From Apostichopus japonicus (taxonomy: Eukaryota > Echinodermata > Holothuroidea > Aspidochirotida > Stichopodidae): 10,500 nt of DNA. The position numbers and the translations under genes were made by a program. Location of the stretch: NCBI RefSeq assembly GCF_037975245.1, contig NC_092564.1, positions 17,535,484-17,545,983 of the forward strand. The letters run 5' to 3'. Position 1 is the stretch's first letter; every line of letters starts with the position of its first letter. The notes under the pieces were generated by a model. The model had not been told where the DNA came from. It saw nothing but the letters and a program-made list of their open reading frames with translations, and made no database searches. This document shows positions 1 to 7,980 of this stretch, in pieces.

Positions 1-540
1 TGAAAGTTTGAAACCTTTTAAACATGTTAACTTCAAAATTGAAAGCTACAATAAATCCGTCCATTCTCCAATGGTATGACATTCCTTTTGGTGAACATAG
101 TTTGGTCAAATTAAGTTCAGTTTTTTTTATTTGTGAAGGGGCCCTTAAAGTCTTTAGCAGATCATACAGTCATCCAGGATAGTTCAAGGAAAGTTTAGAT
201 GCAGTCATGATTTAAGCACCCTCAAGCGGCCTTGTCCAGTTTCATACACTGACCTTCAAGGGGTCAACCCGTTATCTCATACGGTGAAAAAATTGTCTCA
301 AGGGGTCAACAGATATAATATCTCGATTGGTCTCAAATTGGCAACTTGTTTTGTGATTTATACCAGATGGCTTGTAGGTTGTAATATTATTTGTCAGTGC
401 ATTTAAGCAATGGCATGTAGAGCTCTCAGTCTATGATAACAAATCTTAAAGGGATTTGCAATCTCAAAATACAATATATGTGTCTACAGTACATTTCAAT
501 TAGGAATTGGAATAATAATTCTATACTGTAAACTCCTTAC
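1..540. other. Non-coding stretch, no gene seen
   Basis: AT-rich sequence with no open frame of useful length on either strand. A 13-bp direct repeat, TCAAGGGGTCAAC, occurs at 256-268 and 298-310. If the candidate exons at 541-714 (minus) or 787-952 (plus) are real, this stretch is intron for one or both of them. Confidence 0.5.
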
Positions 541-714
541 CAGTGAATTAAATGGTCCATGCTTTGTCAATATGATAACTGATTCCTGATACCTTTCTTT
601 ATATGTTGCTACATGAGTCAATAGATAATCCTCTTCATGAATATTAACATGTATGGGCTCTACCACACTATGAATATGTTCAGGTAGCGTAACCACAAAC
701 AATTTTAATTTCAT
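541..714 (-). CDS. Candidate first coding exon, unidentified protein
   Basis: The minus strand reads 58 codons from ATG (714-712) to a strong 5' splice site, CTG|GTAAGG, with the intron beginning at 540 (phase 0). The predicted peptide starts MKLKLFVVTLPEHIH and continues with mixed acidic, aromatic and hydrophobic residues that look protein-like rather than low-complexity. An in-frame TGA sits two codons upstream of the ATG, and the sequence in between has no good acceptor, so the ATG is the natural start. Any following exon lies left of 540 or outside the window; I could not find it. I do not recognise the family. The alternative is a chance open frame; the donor and composition are the only support. 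If real, its 5' leader would overlap the plus-strand candidate exon at 787-952. Confidence 0.33.
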
Positions 715-786
715 GGTTCATTTAATGATTAGTTTGCTTTTAATTGTTATTACTTTTTACCTGCAATGTTCTTCTACTTCATACAG

Positions 787-952
787 TATGCACCGCCTTA
801 TCTCATCGGGACACTTTCCAAAGTTTTCTTTTTTCTTGAGAGCAGTTATTGATTTGTTTGTCCACATTAATAGAAATTCAACAAACAAGCAATGGTCAGA
901 ATTAAACCTTACATTAAAAGGTCTCAAAGCCAAGGCGGCAAGGAACCGCTAG
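787..952 (+). CDS. Candidate 3'-terminal coding exon, unidentified protein
   Basis: A T/C-rich tract ends in an acceptor, TTCATACAG, at 786. The following phase-2 frame is open to TAG (950-952), with a second stop directly after it. The peptide is about 54 residues. It begins MHRLISSGHFPKFSFFLRAV, continues with a hydrophobic helix-like stretch and ends in a basic tail (KAKAARNR). It resembles the end of a helical-repeat protein, but I cannot name a family. The T-rich 60 bases upstream look like an intron 3' end, so the upstream ATG at 713 is probably not the start. No partner exon is visible to the left. The alternative is a chance open frame. Confidence 0.35.
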
Positions 953-1432
953 TAAAGCTTTCTGTCTTTTTCTGTTTTGTAAACTGTTGGGGATACCCAT
1001 AATCTAATTTCAGTATATTATAGTGTGGTATGCTTTGAACTCAGCGAAAGAACATGTGCTGAAATTGTGAGGTGTTCGAGTACCTAGTTACTTGACCTTC
1101 ATATCGTCTCTCTCTTTAACTCCAAACTTCCATTCTTTGATCCAGTGGTACCTTGATGGCTGACCGTACATCTATTAGTCCATCCAGTCAAAAGATTTGT
1201 TAAAAATGCTTTGAAAAAGGTGTGTTTCTTACACTATTGATGGGTCGTGTGGATTGCTTCTAGAAGATTCTGCCCATTAGCCAAGCACTTTTTGGGAATT
1301 AGAACATTTTTCTGTACGTTCCGTTTATCTAAATGTCCAGTGCCTGTCGCACTCAGTCCAATTCTAGCTACAAGCCAGTCCAGCTCTTTGGTCACGATAT
1401 AAACCAGGGTTGTCTTGTTTTTTGTTCTGCAG
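953..1432. other. Non-coding stretch, no gene seen
   Basis: No convincing exon on either strand. The minus frame through 1234-1440 is open for 68 codons, but it lies opposite the polypyrimidine tract of the plus-strand acceptor at 1432 and shows no recognisable motif. Confidence 0.4.
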
Positions 1433-1531
1433 ACCGTCATAGCTGCTCAGAAAACTTCAGTTCCCGGTGAAGCGGTGATCGTGCCTGGTGCCACAGATAA
1501 AATATCCTTTGCAAAAGAATATATTATTTGA
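1433..1531 (+). CDS. Candidate small exon, unidentified
   Basis: A textbook 3' splice site (about 20 pyrimidine-rich bases ending TTCTGCAG at 1432) is followed by an open phase-0 frame of 32 codons to TGA (1529-1531). The peptide starts TVIAAQKTSVPGEAVIVPGA and looks protein-like. It does not join the frame of the exon at 787-952 through any canonical donor I can find. Internal GT sites exist (for example after TTCCCG), so the true exon could be shorter. At 32 codons chance is a serious alternative; the acceptor is the main support. Confidence 0.22.
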   Translation, partial: TVIAAQKTSVPGEAVIVPGATDKISFAKEYII

Positions 1532-2146
1532 CCAATATAAATTAAAAAATGTGATAATAAGAACATTGCACACATTGCCATACAACCAATGCTGGGAATA
1601 TATATATATTTATATATTGGGTTTGCCCACTTAAATCAATGTCCCACTGTCCTTTGAGGGGTGTGCCCCAACAGATTGAAGACTCTACCATCGTCCCTGC
1701 TCCCATAGAATATATAATAGGCATAAATAGTTGCTGTAGCCAGTGGTTGCTAATCCTATCCCTACAGCTAGAAATAGGGGAAAAACTTATTTTCACATCC
1801 AGGGTTCTGCTTGGATGACATTTTACTGAGATATACAAGTAACTGTGACAGGAGCTGAGAATGTCGCTGCATATTCAGGGAGGGGGAGCCATGTCAGGTC
1901 CTGCGTCGACAATTATTTCACAAGACCACCTGTTTTAAGGTTTTCATATTTCCTCAAGTATATCATAAAAATAAGAAAATATGATTTGTCATACCATAAT
2001 TCTTTGCCCCCCTAATGGACCCGGATCCAGGTGACGTAACCCTCCCCCTTCCCCCCTTATTCCCCTATTGCCAGGCCTATGTATGTTATACATGTATACG
2101 ACCTACTGTGCCCTTGACTAATTGATGACACCTGTTTCTGATGAAG
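1532..2146. other. Non-coding stretch with a short AT microsatellite
   Basis: There is a small TA-rich microsatellite near 1598-1617. The minus strand is open for 98 codons at 1542-1838, but its peptide has no recognisable motif and part of it reads through the microsatellite, so I do not call it. G- and C-rich patches occur near 1878-1890 and 2006-2060. Nothing else is seen. Confidence 0.4.
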
Positions 2147-2289
2147 CATTTGTCTATGGCCGAGCTGCAGAGGCACCGTCGTCAGTTTATCTCCTACACC
2201 AAGGTTCATCCGGTGGAAAATGTTGGCATGATCCCCAACATGTTCATCCAATACTTGAGCAATAGCATCAAATGACAGAGGGTTCCCAG
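2147..2289 (+). CDS. Candidate exon with stop codon and a strong donor
   Basis: A possible acceptor (CTGTTTCTGATGAAG, ending 2146) is followed by an open frame. From ATG 2156-2158 the peptide begins MAELQRHRRQFISYTKVHPV and runs 39 residues to TGA (2273-2275). Its composition (Arg/His-rich, then VGMIPNMFIQYL) looks like real protein, but I do not recognise the family. Fourteen bases past the stop is a near-consensus 5' splice site, CAG|GTAAGG, which pairs well with an acceptor at 2707 (TTCTTTATTCTAG), implying a 418-bp intron. Taken literally this is a terminal coding exon followed by an intron in the 3' UTR; an old inactivated exon or chance are alternatives. Confidence 0.33.
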
Positions 2290-2707
2290 GTAAGGAGGAT
2301 TATTATCAGTAGCAGCACTAGAATTTCCAGAGTGTGGTGGAAGGAGTTGCTGGTGGGGGGGGGGGGGGGAAGTGTTTGGGCAAGTTAATGGCAAGCAAAC
2401 AGTTTGGACTGGGGTGCGAGCGAATATTGTGCAACATTGCAAGGGTATAAAATGCACATCTTGGGAAAGCTTTGGGCATGGATTAGAGTTTGTTTAACTG
2501 GAACTGGCTGAGGGAATCTGGAGGGGGGGGGGGGGGGTTGGAGCAAGCATCATGGTTGGTGTCATTGGGATGCCTCATCTATAATCCTAAACACGGAGAA
2601 GAAAAAGCGACGTGAATCGTATAACTGAAATTAATTTAGTTGTCACAATTAAACTATCATGTTTTTTAGAATCGATTAAATTCACTCTCCGTACTTCTTT
2701 ATTCTAG
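2290..2707 (+). other. Putative intron with two G15 tracts
   Basis: Bounded by GTAAGG at 2290 and TTCTAG at 2707, both close to consensus. It contains two runs of exactly 15 G (2355-2369 and 2523-2537). No coding signal. Confidence 0.3.
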
Positions 2708-4182
2708 GATATCTCAAAAGGAGATGAATAACCATTATCTTGCGGCCTCGTACTGTGGATCTGGCTATATGTGAAGCAGTTTCCAACCATTGCTTGCAGG
2801 AGGCCGGGGATCGGAGGACTGTTTGGACAGCGAAGATGGAATATAATCGGTCAAGAGGTTGCGGCGTGAAACGGTGTCATCCAGGAGACGTAAATTTCAG
2901 AACGTTGTAACCGTGGTATCCTGTTCCAGTAAACTCCTTAATTAAACCTTAGCATATGAGATCAATTCCTGTGTGTCTGATCCAGCACAAATCTGTAACA
3001 CCAGAGCGCTGATCTCTATTCTGGGTACTGTGGCACTATACATGTTAATTATGGTGTAATAGATGATCTTAAGTCTCTTTTTAATTAATATTGACTGATG
3101 TTGCATTTTTTGAAAGTAATTTAAATCAATTCGGTTAACAGTTTACTGACAACAAAGAAGCCCATACTGTTTTTTTATCTCACTGCTTGGTGTCACAGTT
3201 ACCCACTAGATAGTCAAAATGATGTACTTTTCATCTTTGATCATATTTTGAGGGGTGAAATGTAAGCATTACTGTCTATTAAACTGACAATTTTTACTAT
3301 GATATTAAAAAAAAAAAACACTTTTAATATTTTGAGTTTCAGTTTAGTACCAATATTTTAAACATTGTTAAATATAATTAATTAACACTAAGTCTGTCAA
3401 AATAGAAGTAAAGGACAAGAGAAAATTATGATTAAACAAAAGAAGTAAGAAAGTAAGAAGAGATTGAAAGAGTGTGTAAAGAGAACTCAACGATCACCAC
3501 CAATGGCTTTTTATCCTTTTTTTTAAACTTGTTTAAGACTTTGTTGTTTACAAAAGAGACCAAAACATTAAATCAGTGACCAGAGTTTGGTTACACAAAT
3601 AGTCTGTGGAACATTTAAATGTAAGTTTGTTCGGTCAGGTAACGTGCACAGGATTTAAACGTAACGAGGGTCAATTCTAAATTCCTCCCTGGGTTGATTA
3701 AGGTAAGGGCACGAACCTATATAGAAGGGTGTATTTGTAGCAAGGATTTCCCCCACCACCCCTCCTTTCCTCTGGGAGCGAACGTCACTGGCTTGAGACT
3801 GCGACAGAGATGTGTTACAAATTTAAAAGGACCAGGCTTATAGTTAGACTTGGGAACAGGAACTTACCCCCCCCCCACCTTCAGTGCAGACTACTCCGCA
3901 ACCCCACCCCTCCACTTGTGTCTCCATCATGTGTAAATAAAACGTCCACAAGTTCAAAGACAAATATTTGTACCCCCACTTAAACTTGTCAGTGCCCATC
4001 ACCCAACTCAGATTTCCTGCTTACAATGTGCTGGACGGGGACCGCCATACAAATGATAAATAAGGTACCAATATCATAGCTAGGTCTAGGTTCCAAAATA
4101 ATTTGTTCACAAAAACTCGACCAAAACTTTTTTCAAATCATTTTCAATCTTCTTACGTATATGACGGATTCGCCTCTATATT
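2708..4182. other. Long stretch without a recognised gene
   Basis: AT-rich DNA with C-rich patches near 3750-3770, 3867-3876 and 3961-3977. If the plus-strand exon at 2147-2289 is genuine, the left part may be its 3' UTR; an AATAAA hexamer on the plus strand lies at 3936-3941. The part immediately left of 4183 is expected to be the 3' UTR of the minus-strand hemopexin gene, but I found no canonical AATAAA for it nearby. No open frame of note. Confidence 0.4.
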
Positions 4183-4460
4183 TCAAAAACATTGTGGAAC
4201 CCAGCAGTTATTGACCTCATCCAATGGCTTACACCCAAACCAAACTGAACCAGTTGGTCTAGGGTATCTACGGGCCACTTTTTGTTTGATATAATCCCAG
4301 CGATAAAATTGGTCATCTTTGAAGAGATATGTCCATCCATTAATCCACTGTACAGCCGAATCGATGTCGTCAGGTAGTCCCGGCCACTCTGTCCTTATAA
4401 ACTGTGGGTATCCTAGCGGTACACTCGCAGTTGTTCTGTCGTACTTGTAAAATCCATTAT
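4183..4460 (-). CDS. Hemopexin-domain protein, terminal exon (blades 3-4 and tail)
   Basis: The minus strand has an acceptor, AATTTCAG (4461), then 2 bases completing a split codon (G|AT, Asp), then 91 codons to TGA (4185-4183). The exon opens inside blade 3 (NGFYKYDR), reads LGYPQFIRTEWPGLP and DDIDSAVQW, then blade 4 (WTYLFKDDQFYRWDY, RRYPRPTGSVWFGC). The pattern of an aromatic-Phe-Lys strand, GYP/RYP, W-x-GLP and a DIDSA/DAA motif is diagnostic of Hpx repeats. The FGC cysteine is the usual closing Cys of the propeller. A short tail follows with two more cysteines (NNC and PQCF). In the family, Hpx propellers mediate protein, matrix or haem binding in secreted proteins. This exon is 3,644 bp from the previous one because intron 3 is packed with transposons. 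Confidence 0.92.
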
Positions 4461-4745
4461 CTGAAATTTATGAACAGAAAAAAAAAATAAAAATAATTCT
4501 ATAACTATATAATAACATGTTTGTGAATTCCAAAATTCAACAATGTAGGCTACAGATCATTATTGTGATTTTGAACCCATTTTGTTTTTTTAACATATTA
4601 ACAGTACACCTTCGGCCCATGTAATTTTTGTGCTAGATCTTACATGATCAAAGTAACTAATGTTGCGTAGTGACTCATGTTCATCTTTGGTATTGCTATC
4701 TGCTAGCCTTTCTTTTAATCGACGTTCTTGTTGTGTTAGACTATA
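4461..4745. other. Intron 3, 3' part
   Basis: Last intron segment before the terminal hemopexin exon, reading on the minus strand. AT-rich, with an A-run near 4480-4490. No coding or repeat structure recognised. Confidence 0.6.
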
Positions 4746-5006
4746 CGGAAGCTTAAAAGTGCCATCAACATAAAATAACTTTACCCAAATAAGTCAACAT
4801 TTTTCAGTAAATTGTTTAAAAAAAACAAAATAATATCTTATCAAAAGTCTGATGAGATACGATAAGTTGTCAATTAAACATTTTGCATTGCTCAATTGCT
4901 CAGTTTTTTTTGCTAAGATATTTTCTTGTTATCTATACAATTTACTGAAAAATGTAAACTTATGGGGCAAAGTTTTTCTTATGTTGATGGCAGCTTTAAG
5001 CTTCCG
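4746..5006. mobile_element. MITE with ~100-bp terminal inverted repeats, TA-flanked
   Basis: The 261-bp element starts CGGAAGCTTAAA and ends TTTAAGCTTCCG. The inverted repeats align for about 100 bp (4746-4847 against about 4909-5006) with roughly 85% identity by eye; the shared inner blocks include TGCCATCAACATAA and ACATTTTTCAGTAAATTG. TA lies directly on both sides (4744-4745 and 5007-5008), as expected for Tc1/mariner-type target duplication. There is no coding capacity, so it is non-autonomous. The transcript of the host intron could fold here into a long imperfect hairpin. Superfamily assignment rests only on the TA flank and is moderate. Confidence 0.8.
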
Positions 5007-5340
5007 TAAGAATGAGACCAGTTAGTCATGCTCCATGATAAAGAATTGCTTTTGTTTGGCTTTTGAAATTTATTCATGTCAAGTAAAAGAAGAGAGAATA
5101 TAATGTCAGAGACTTTTGATCAAGAGATTGAAATAAATGTGGCTTATATACACAAAGCAACTGATTTAATAATGAACTAGTTCCGCGATGTGGCCCTGTT
5201 TATAGAAGACCGTAGTCATTAATGAAATCGTCGAATTTGTGGAGCCTCTAGCAAAGGCACCCGCCCTGTTCTTCGGCCACCGGCTGAAAGTCCTTGAAAC
5301 TCCAATTAGGGATTTCCAAAAACAACTCCCTCCTTCAATA
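5007..5340. other. Intron 3 between the MITE and the hAT nest
   Basis: Unremarkable intron DNA of the minus-strand hemopexin gene. The 60-codon minus frame at 5166-5348 has no recognisable motif and is not called. Confidence 0.55.
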
Positions 5341-5423
5341 CATATCAACAGTGGCGTAGCTAGGATTTTTTGAGTGGGGGGCCATGGGGGGCTGTTCTTT
5401 CTTGTGGGGGGGGGGCGGGTTAC

Positions 5424-5520
5424 TATCTGAGCGGAGCGCCACCTTGGTTGGCGCGGAGCGTACAGAGAAAATTTGAGATTTCAGCACCCCCCAGATCGCA
5501 GGATATGGCACCTGTGAGGC
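5424..5520 (+). repeat. Shared hAT module, copy 1 (in outer element)
   Basis: Starts TATCTGAGCGGAGCGCCACC, followed by GGTTGGCGCGGAGCGTAC, AAAATTTGAG, then CCCCCCAGAT and CTGTGAGGC. It lies 75 bp inside the left terminus. The GCGCCACC / GGTTGGCGC part is an imperfect inverted repeat. The distal GCCGGAAACGGC hairpin seen in copies 2 and 3 is degraded here. Confidence 0.85.
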
Positions 5521-5710
5521 AAAATAGCAACCAAAAAGATGTGCAACTTTGGTGACAGAAATGCAAAAAAAGTTTTTTCTCTTTCATGCTGACTGGCCTT
5601 GCCAACTCAGCCAGACTTTTAACTTGAGTGAAGTTGACATCAAAGGCGTACGGGACCATTTCAGTTTGGGGGGGGGCAGAACTTTTTGTGCCCGAAAGTT
5701 CCCGTGACAC

Positions 5711-5809
5711 TATCTAAGCGGAGCGCCACCATCGGTTGGCGCGTAGCGAACAAGAAAATTTTTGGCACACAATGCCTCTCAGATTGCCGGAAACGGCACT
5801 TCTGAGGCC
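5711..5809 (+). repeat. Shared hAT module, copy 2 (in middle element)
   Basis: Reads TATCTAAGCGGAGCGCCACC, then ATCGGTTGGCGCGTAGCG, AAAATTTTTGG, and CTCAGATTGCCGG followed by AAACGGC. The 12-mer GCCGGAAACGGC (5786-5797) is a perfect 4-bp stem closed by a GAAA loop. Same orientation as copies 1 and 3. Confidence 0.88.
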
Positions 5810-6203
5810 TTGCAAGTTGCATCTAAACATGCTTTATTTTATAATCTCACGTTTTAGAAATTTACAGTTCCCCAAAAATTTGGTAAATTAGAAGAAGAAA
5901 AAATGGTAACATCACTTTGAAGGGGAAAAATGGGACAGTATATTTTTTAAGCTGCTATATTTAGTTACCTTATTTATTATTTTAACACAGTACTCAGCTA
6001 CCCCCAGAAAAACATTGTTCAACGACACGTAAGCGGGATAATGTCGCTGTGTCGGGTGAGACTGCAATTTTTCTCACAAAAAAGTATAAAATATAACAAA
6101 GAATATGATAAACATGTACTTCTAGGCTTGTAGACACTCCCCCCCCACCATCCATGAAAAAGAAAATGTTTCTTTTATACACTCATGTCGGGGATATCCA
6201 GGT

Positions 6204-6863
6204 CAAGGGCGGCGGAAGCACTTTTAATCTGGGGGGGGGGCACCGACATCAAAGGGCACTTTGCAGAAATTCGATTGGAATGATGCAGCGTTATATTCAG
6301 TACCCTTTATAACTCTTATTGTATTATCTTATTTGTGTATACACATCACTCCATCAACGTCCCCCCCCCCCCCCCTCAAGGAAAATATGCATACTAGCAC
6401 TGCAATATCCAATGCGCAAATTGGGAAACAAGGAACAAGTTTTCTTTTGAGACAAAATGAGGTGAAATCATGCTAGTTGCTAATGTAGGAATCTTCCGAA
6501 TTAGAGTTTTTTTCTTGTTAATATCTTAACAAATTTTTTTCCATTCGAAAATGCTTTGAGTTTGACTCACAGAAATTCGTAAAAAGTCACGGGCTTAGCC
6601 AGGATTTGCAAAGTTGTATGCACGGCTATCTGAGCGGAGCGCCACCATCAGTTGGCGCGGAGCGTACTTTTAAAAAATTTTTGGTTTTACAAACCCCTCA
6701 GATGGCCGGAAACGGCCCTTCCCGAGTGTTCATTCTGGTTCCCTGACCTCTTGCTAACTTGAGGCACCTCAATTTTTATGTAGAAAAAAGGCACATTTCT
6801 AACCTGAGGAAAAGTGGGGGAGGGGCACGTGCCCCCTTTTTCCCCCCGGTTCCGCCGCCCTTG
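6204..6863. mobile_element. Inner hAT-like element nested in the middle one
   Basis: A 660-bp element with 14-bp perfect terminal inverted repeats CAAGGGCGGCGGAA (6204-6217) and TTCCGCCGCCCTTG (6850-6863). The flanks are ATCCAGGT (6196-6203) and GTCCAGGT (6864-6871), an 8-bp duplication with one mismatch. G/C-rich subterminal runs include a GGGGCACGTGCCCC palindrome near the right end and a C15 tract at 6361-6375. It carries module copy 3 (6627-6726). A TIR-like sequence at 6588, CACGGGCTTAGCCAGGATTT, resembles the left end of the outer element. The 71-codon plus frame at 6261-6476 reads through the C15 tract and is not a credible gene. Confidence 0.87.
6627..6726 (+). repeat. Shared hAT module, copy 3 (in inner element)
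   Basis: Reads TATCTGAGCGGAGCGCCACC, then ATCAGTTGGCGCGGAGCGTA, AAAATTTTTGG, CCCCTCAGATGGCCGG and AAACGGCC. The stem-loop is a perfect 5-bp stem with a GAAA loop (6704-6717). It lies 38 bp right of the TIR-like sequence at 6588. Confidence 0.88.
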
Positions 6864-7000
6864 GTCCAGGTATACAATTGACTAGTTAGAAGAAAAAAAA
6901 TTGATCGTGCAAAAAGCGTGGTAGCCCAGATGAACTGCGCTTACGGTGGTGTTACACGGAAATTATTCGGGCATCATGATGCTAAATAAAGAAAATCATG

Positions 7001-7044
7001 GAATTGTCGGGCAAAAATTTGAAAAAGATTCGGGCAAGCTACTG
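7001..7044 (+). repeat. Diverged third copy of the inverted-repeat arm
   Basis: The stretch containing CGGGCAAAAATTTGAAAAAG and ATTCGGGCAAGCT aligns, with small gaps, to the left arm core at 7279-7315 (TTCGGGCAAAAG, CTGAAAAATTCGGGCAGCCT). Same orientation as that arm. It lies on the other side of the minisatellite. Confidence 0.65.
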
Positions 7045-7060
7045 CATATATATATATATA

Positions 7061-7193
7061 CAGTATATATATACAGTATATATATACAGTATATATATAC
7101 AGTATATATATACAGTATATATATACAGTATATATATACAGTATATATATACAGTATATATATACAGTATATATATACAGTATATATATACAG

Positions 7194-7203
<10 letters not shown>
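7061..7203. repeat. 13-bp minisatellite CAGTATATATATA
   Basis: Eleven CAG triplets occur at exact 13-bp spacing from 7061 to 7191, separated by TA repeats. Because 13 is not a multiple of 3 and the unit lacks stop triplets in context, every frame on both strands stays open and reads Tyr-Ile-rich. The apparent open frames here are artefacts of the repeat. Confidence 0.97.

Positions 7204-7264
<61 letters not shown>
7203..7264. repeat. (AT)31 microsatellite
   Basis: Uninterrupted AT dinucleotide tract directly after the 13-bp minisatellite and running into the left arm of the inverted repeat. Confidence 0.97.
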
Positions 7265-7266
<2 letters not shown>

Positions 7267-7413
7267 CCAGAGGACAAGAAATTCGGGCAAAAGTCCTGAA
7301 AAATTCGGGCAGCCTAAGAGGAGAAAAAAAAAAAATATATATATATTTTTTTCTCCTCTTAGGCTGCCCGAATTTTTCAGGACTTTTGCCCGAATTTCTT
7401 GTCCTCTGGAAAT
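7263..7413. repeat. Perfect 68-bp inverted repeat with 15-nt loop
   Basis: Arm 7263-7330 is exactly reverse-complementary to 7346-7413; the loop is 7331-7345 (A5 then TA repeats). Core arm blocks are ATTTCCAGAGGACAAG and TTCGGGCAAAAGTCCTG. The right arm is continuous with the G/C-rich right end of the middle hAT element, so the left arm looks like a local inverted duplication of that end. In the host transcript it would form a near-perfect hairpin. Confidence 0.97.
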
Positions 7414-7931
7414 TTAGGGGGCAGTCTGCCCCCCCTGCACCCCCCGCCTCGTACGCCTATGGTTGGCATCATTTGTTGTTTCAAGGTGTCAAGGCCTTTC
7501 TCCCAACTCAAACCCCTGTGGGCTACCGGTAGGTTTGCAGGAAATGCCCACATGTGGACTTAAATAGCATTAGAGGAAGGGGATGGAAGACTAACACGCA
7601 TCGATATTTCGGTAATGGTCCACATTGGTGGCTCGGTGCTAATTAGGCCATTTATTGGGTTTCTTGAGGCAGCTGTCATCAGAATCTGGGTTTTTGTGCC
7701 AATCGATGACCGATAACATGTATTGGTAGATATCGATATCGCGCAGCACATGCACAAGGTTCGTGGTGTATGGTCGCAACCGTCGCATCGACCATTGCCA
7801 TGCCATGCTGTATGACCATTCTCATGATTACTACAGATATTGTATTATTCTTATTCTGCCAGATGCAGACGAGAAAATTGTGTAACTCTATTTCCCAAAT
7901 TATTGAACAAAAAATATTAGTGAATCCCACT

Positions 7932-7980
7932 GATGAGTTTTTTTTTTTTTTTACAATTTTTTTTTTTTACATTTTTTTTA
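7932..7980. repeat. Poly-T tracts in outer hAT element
   Basis: Three long T runs broken by ACAA and ACA, followed by alternating GGGGGGGCCAGTGG-type runs up to the right terminus at 8070. Simple sequence; on the minus strand it reads as A-rich DNA. Confidence 0.9.

Larger units (their letters stand above)
5641..7461. mobile_element. Middle hAT-like element nested in the outer one
   Basis: Left end CAAAGGCGTACG (5641-5652) and right end CGTACGCCTATG (7450-7461) are inverted repeats with 11 of 12 matches. The flanks are GTTGACAT (5633-5640) and GTTGGCAT (7462-7469), an 8-bp target duplication with one mismatch. Both subterminal regions are rich in GGGGGGCAG-type runs. Without its own nested insertion it is about 1.15 kb. 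It carries module copy 2 (5711-5809) 70 bp from its left end, plus a 13-bp minisatellite, an AT tract and a long inverted repeat towards its right end. No transposase frame is visible; hAT assignment comes from the termini and duplication length. Confidence 0.85.

Noticed and set aside
1234-1440. 68-codon minus frame as a gene
   Set aside because: No recognisable motif, no splice context, and it overlaps the polypyrimidine tract of a good plus-strand acceptor.
5370-5710. Open frames inside the left part of the outer hAT element
   Set aside because: They cross G runs and the shared repeat module and show no hAT transposase or zinc-finger motif.
6946-7417. Several long open frames on both strands reading Tyr-Ile-Tyr-rich proteins
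   Set aside because: They are translations of the 13-bp minisatellite and the AT tract; openness in every frame follows from the repeat unit.
6994-7420. CRISPR-like array because of regularly spaced short repeats
   Set aside because: Spacers are all the same TA sequence; it is a eukaryotic minisatellite.
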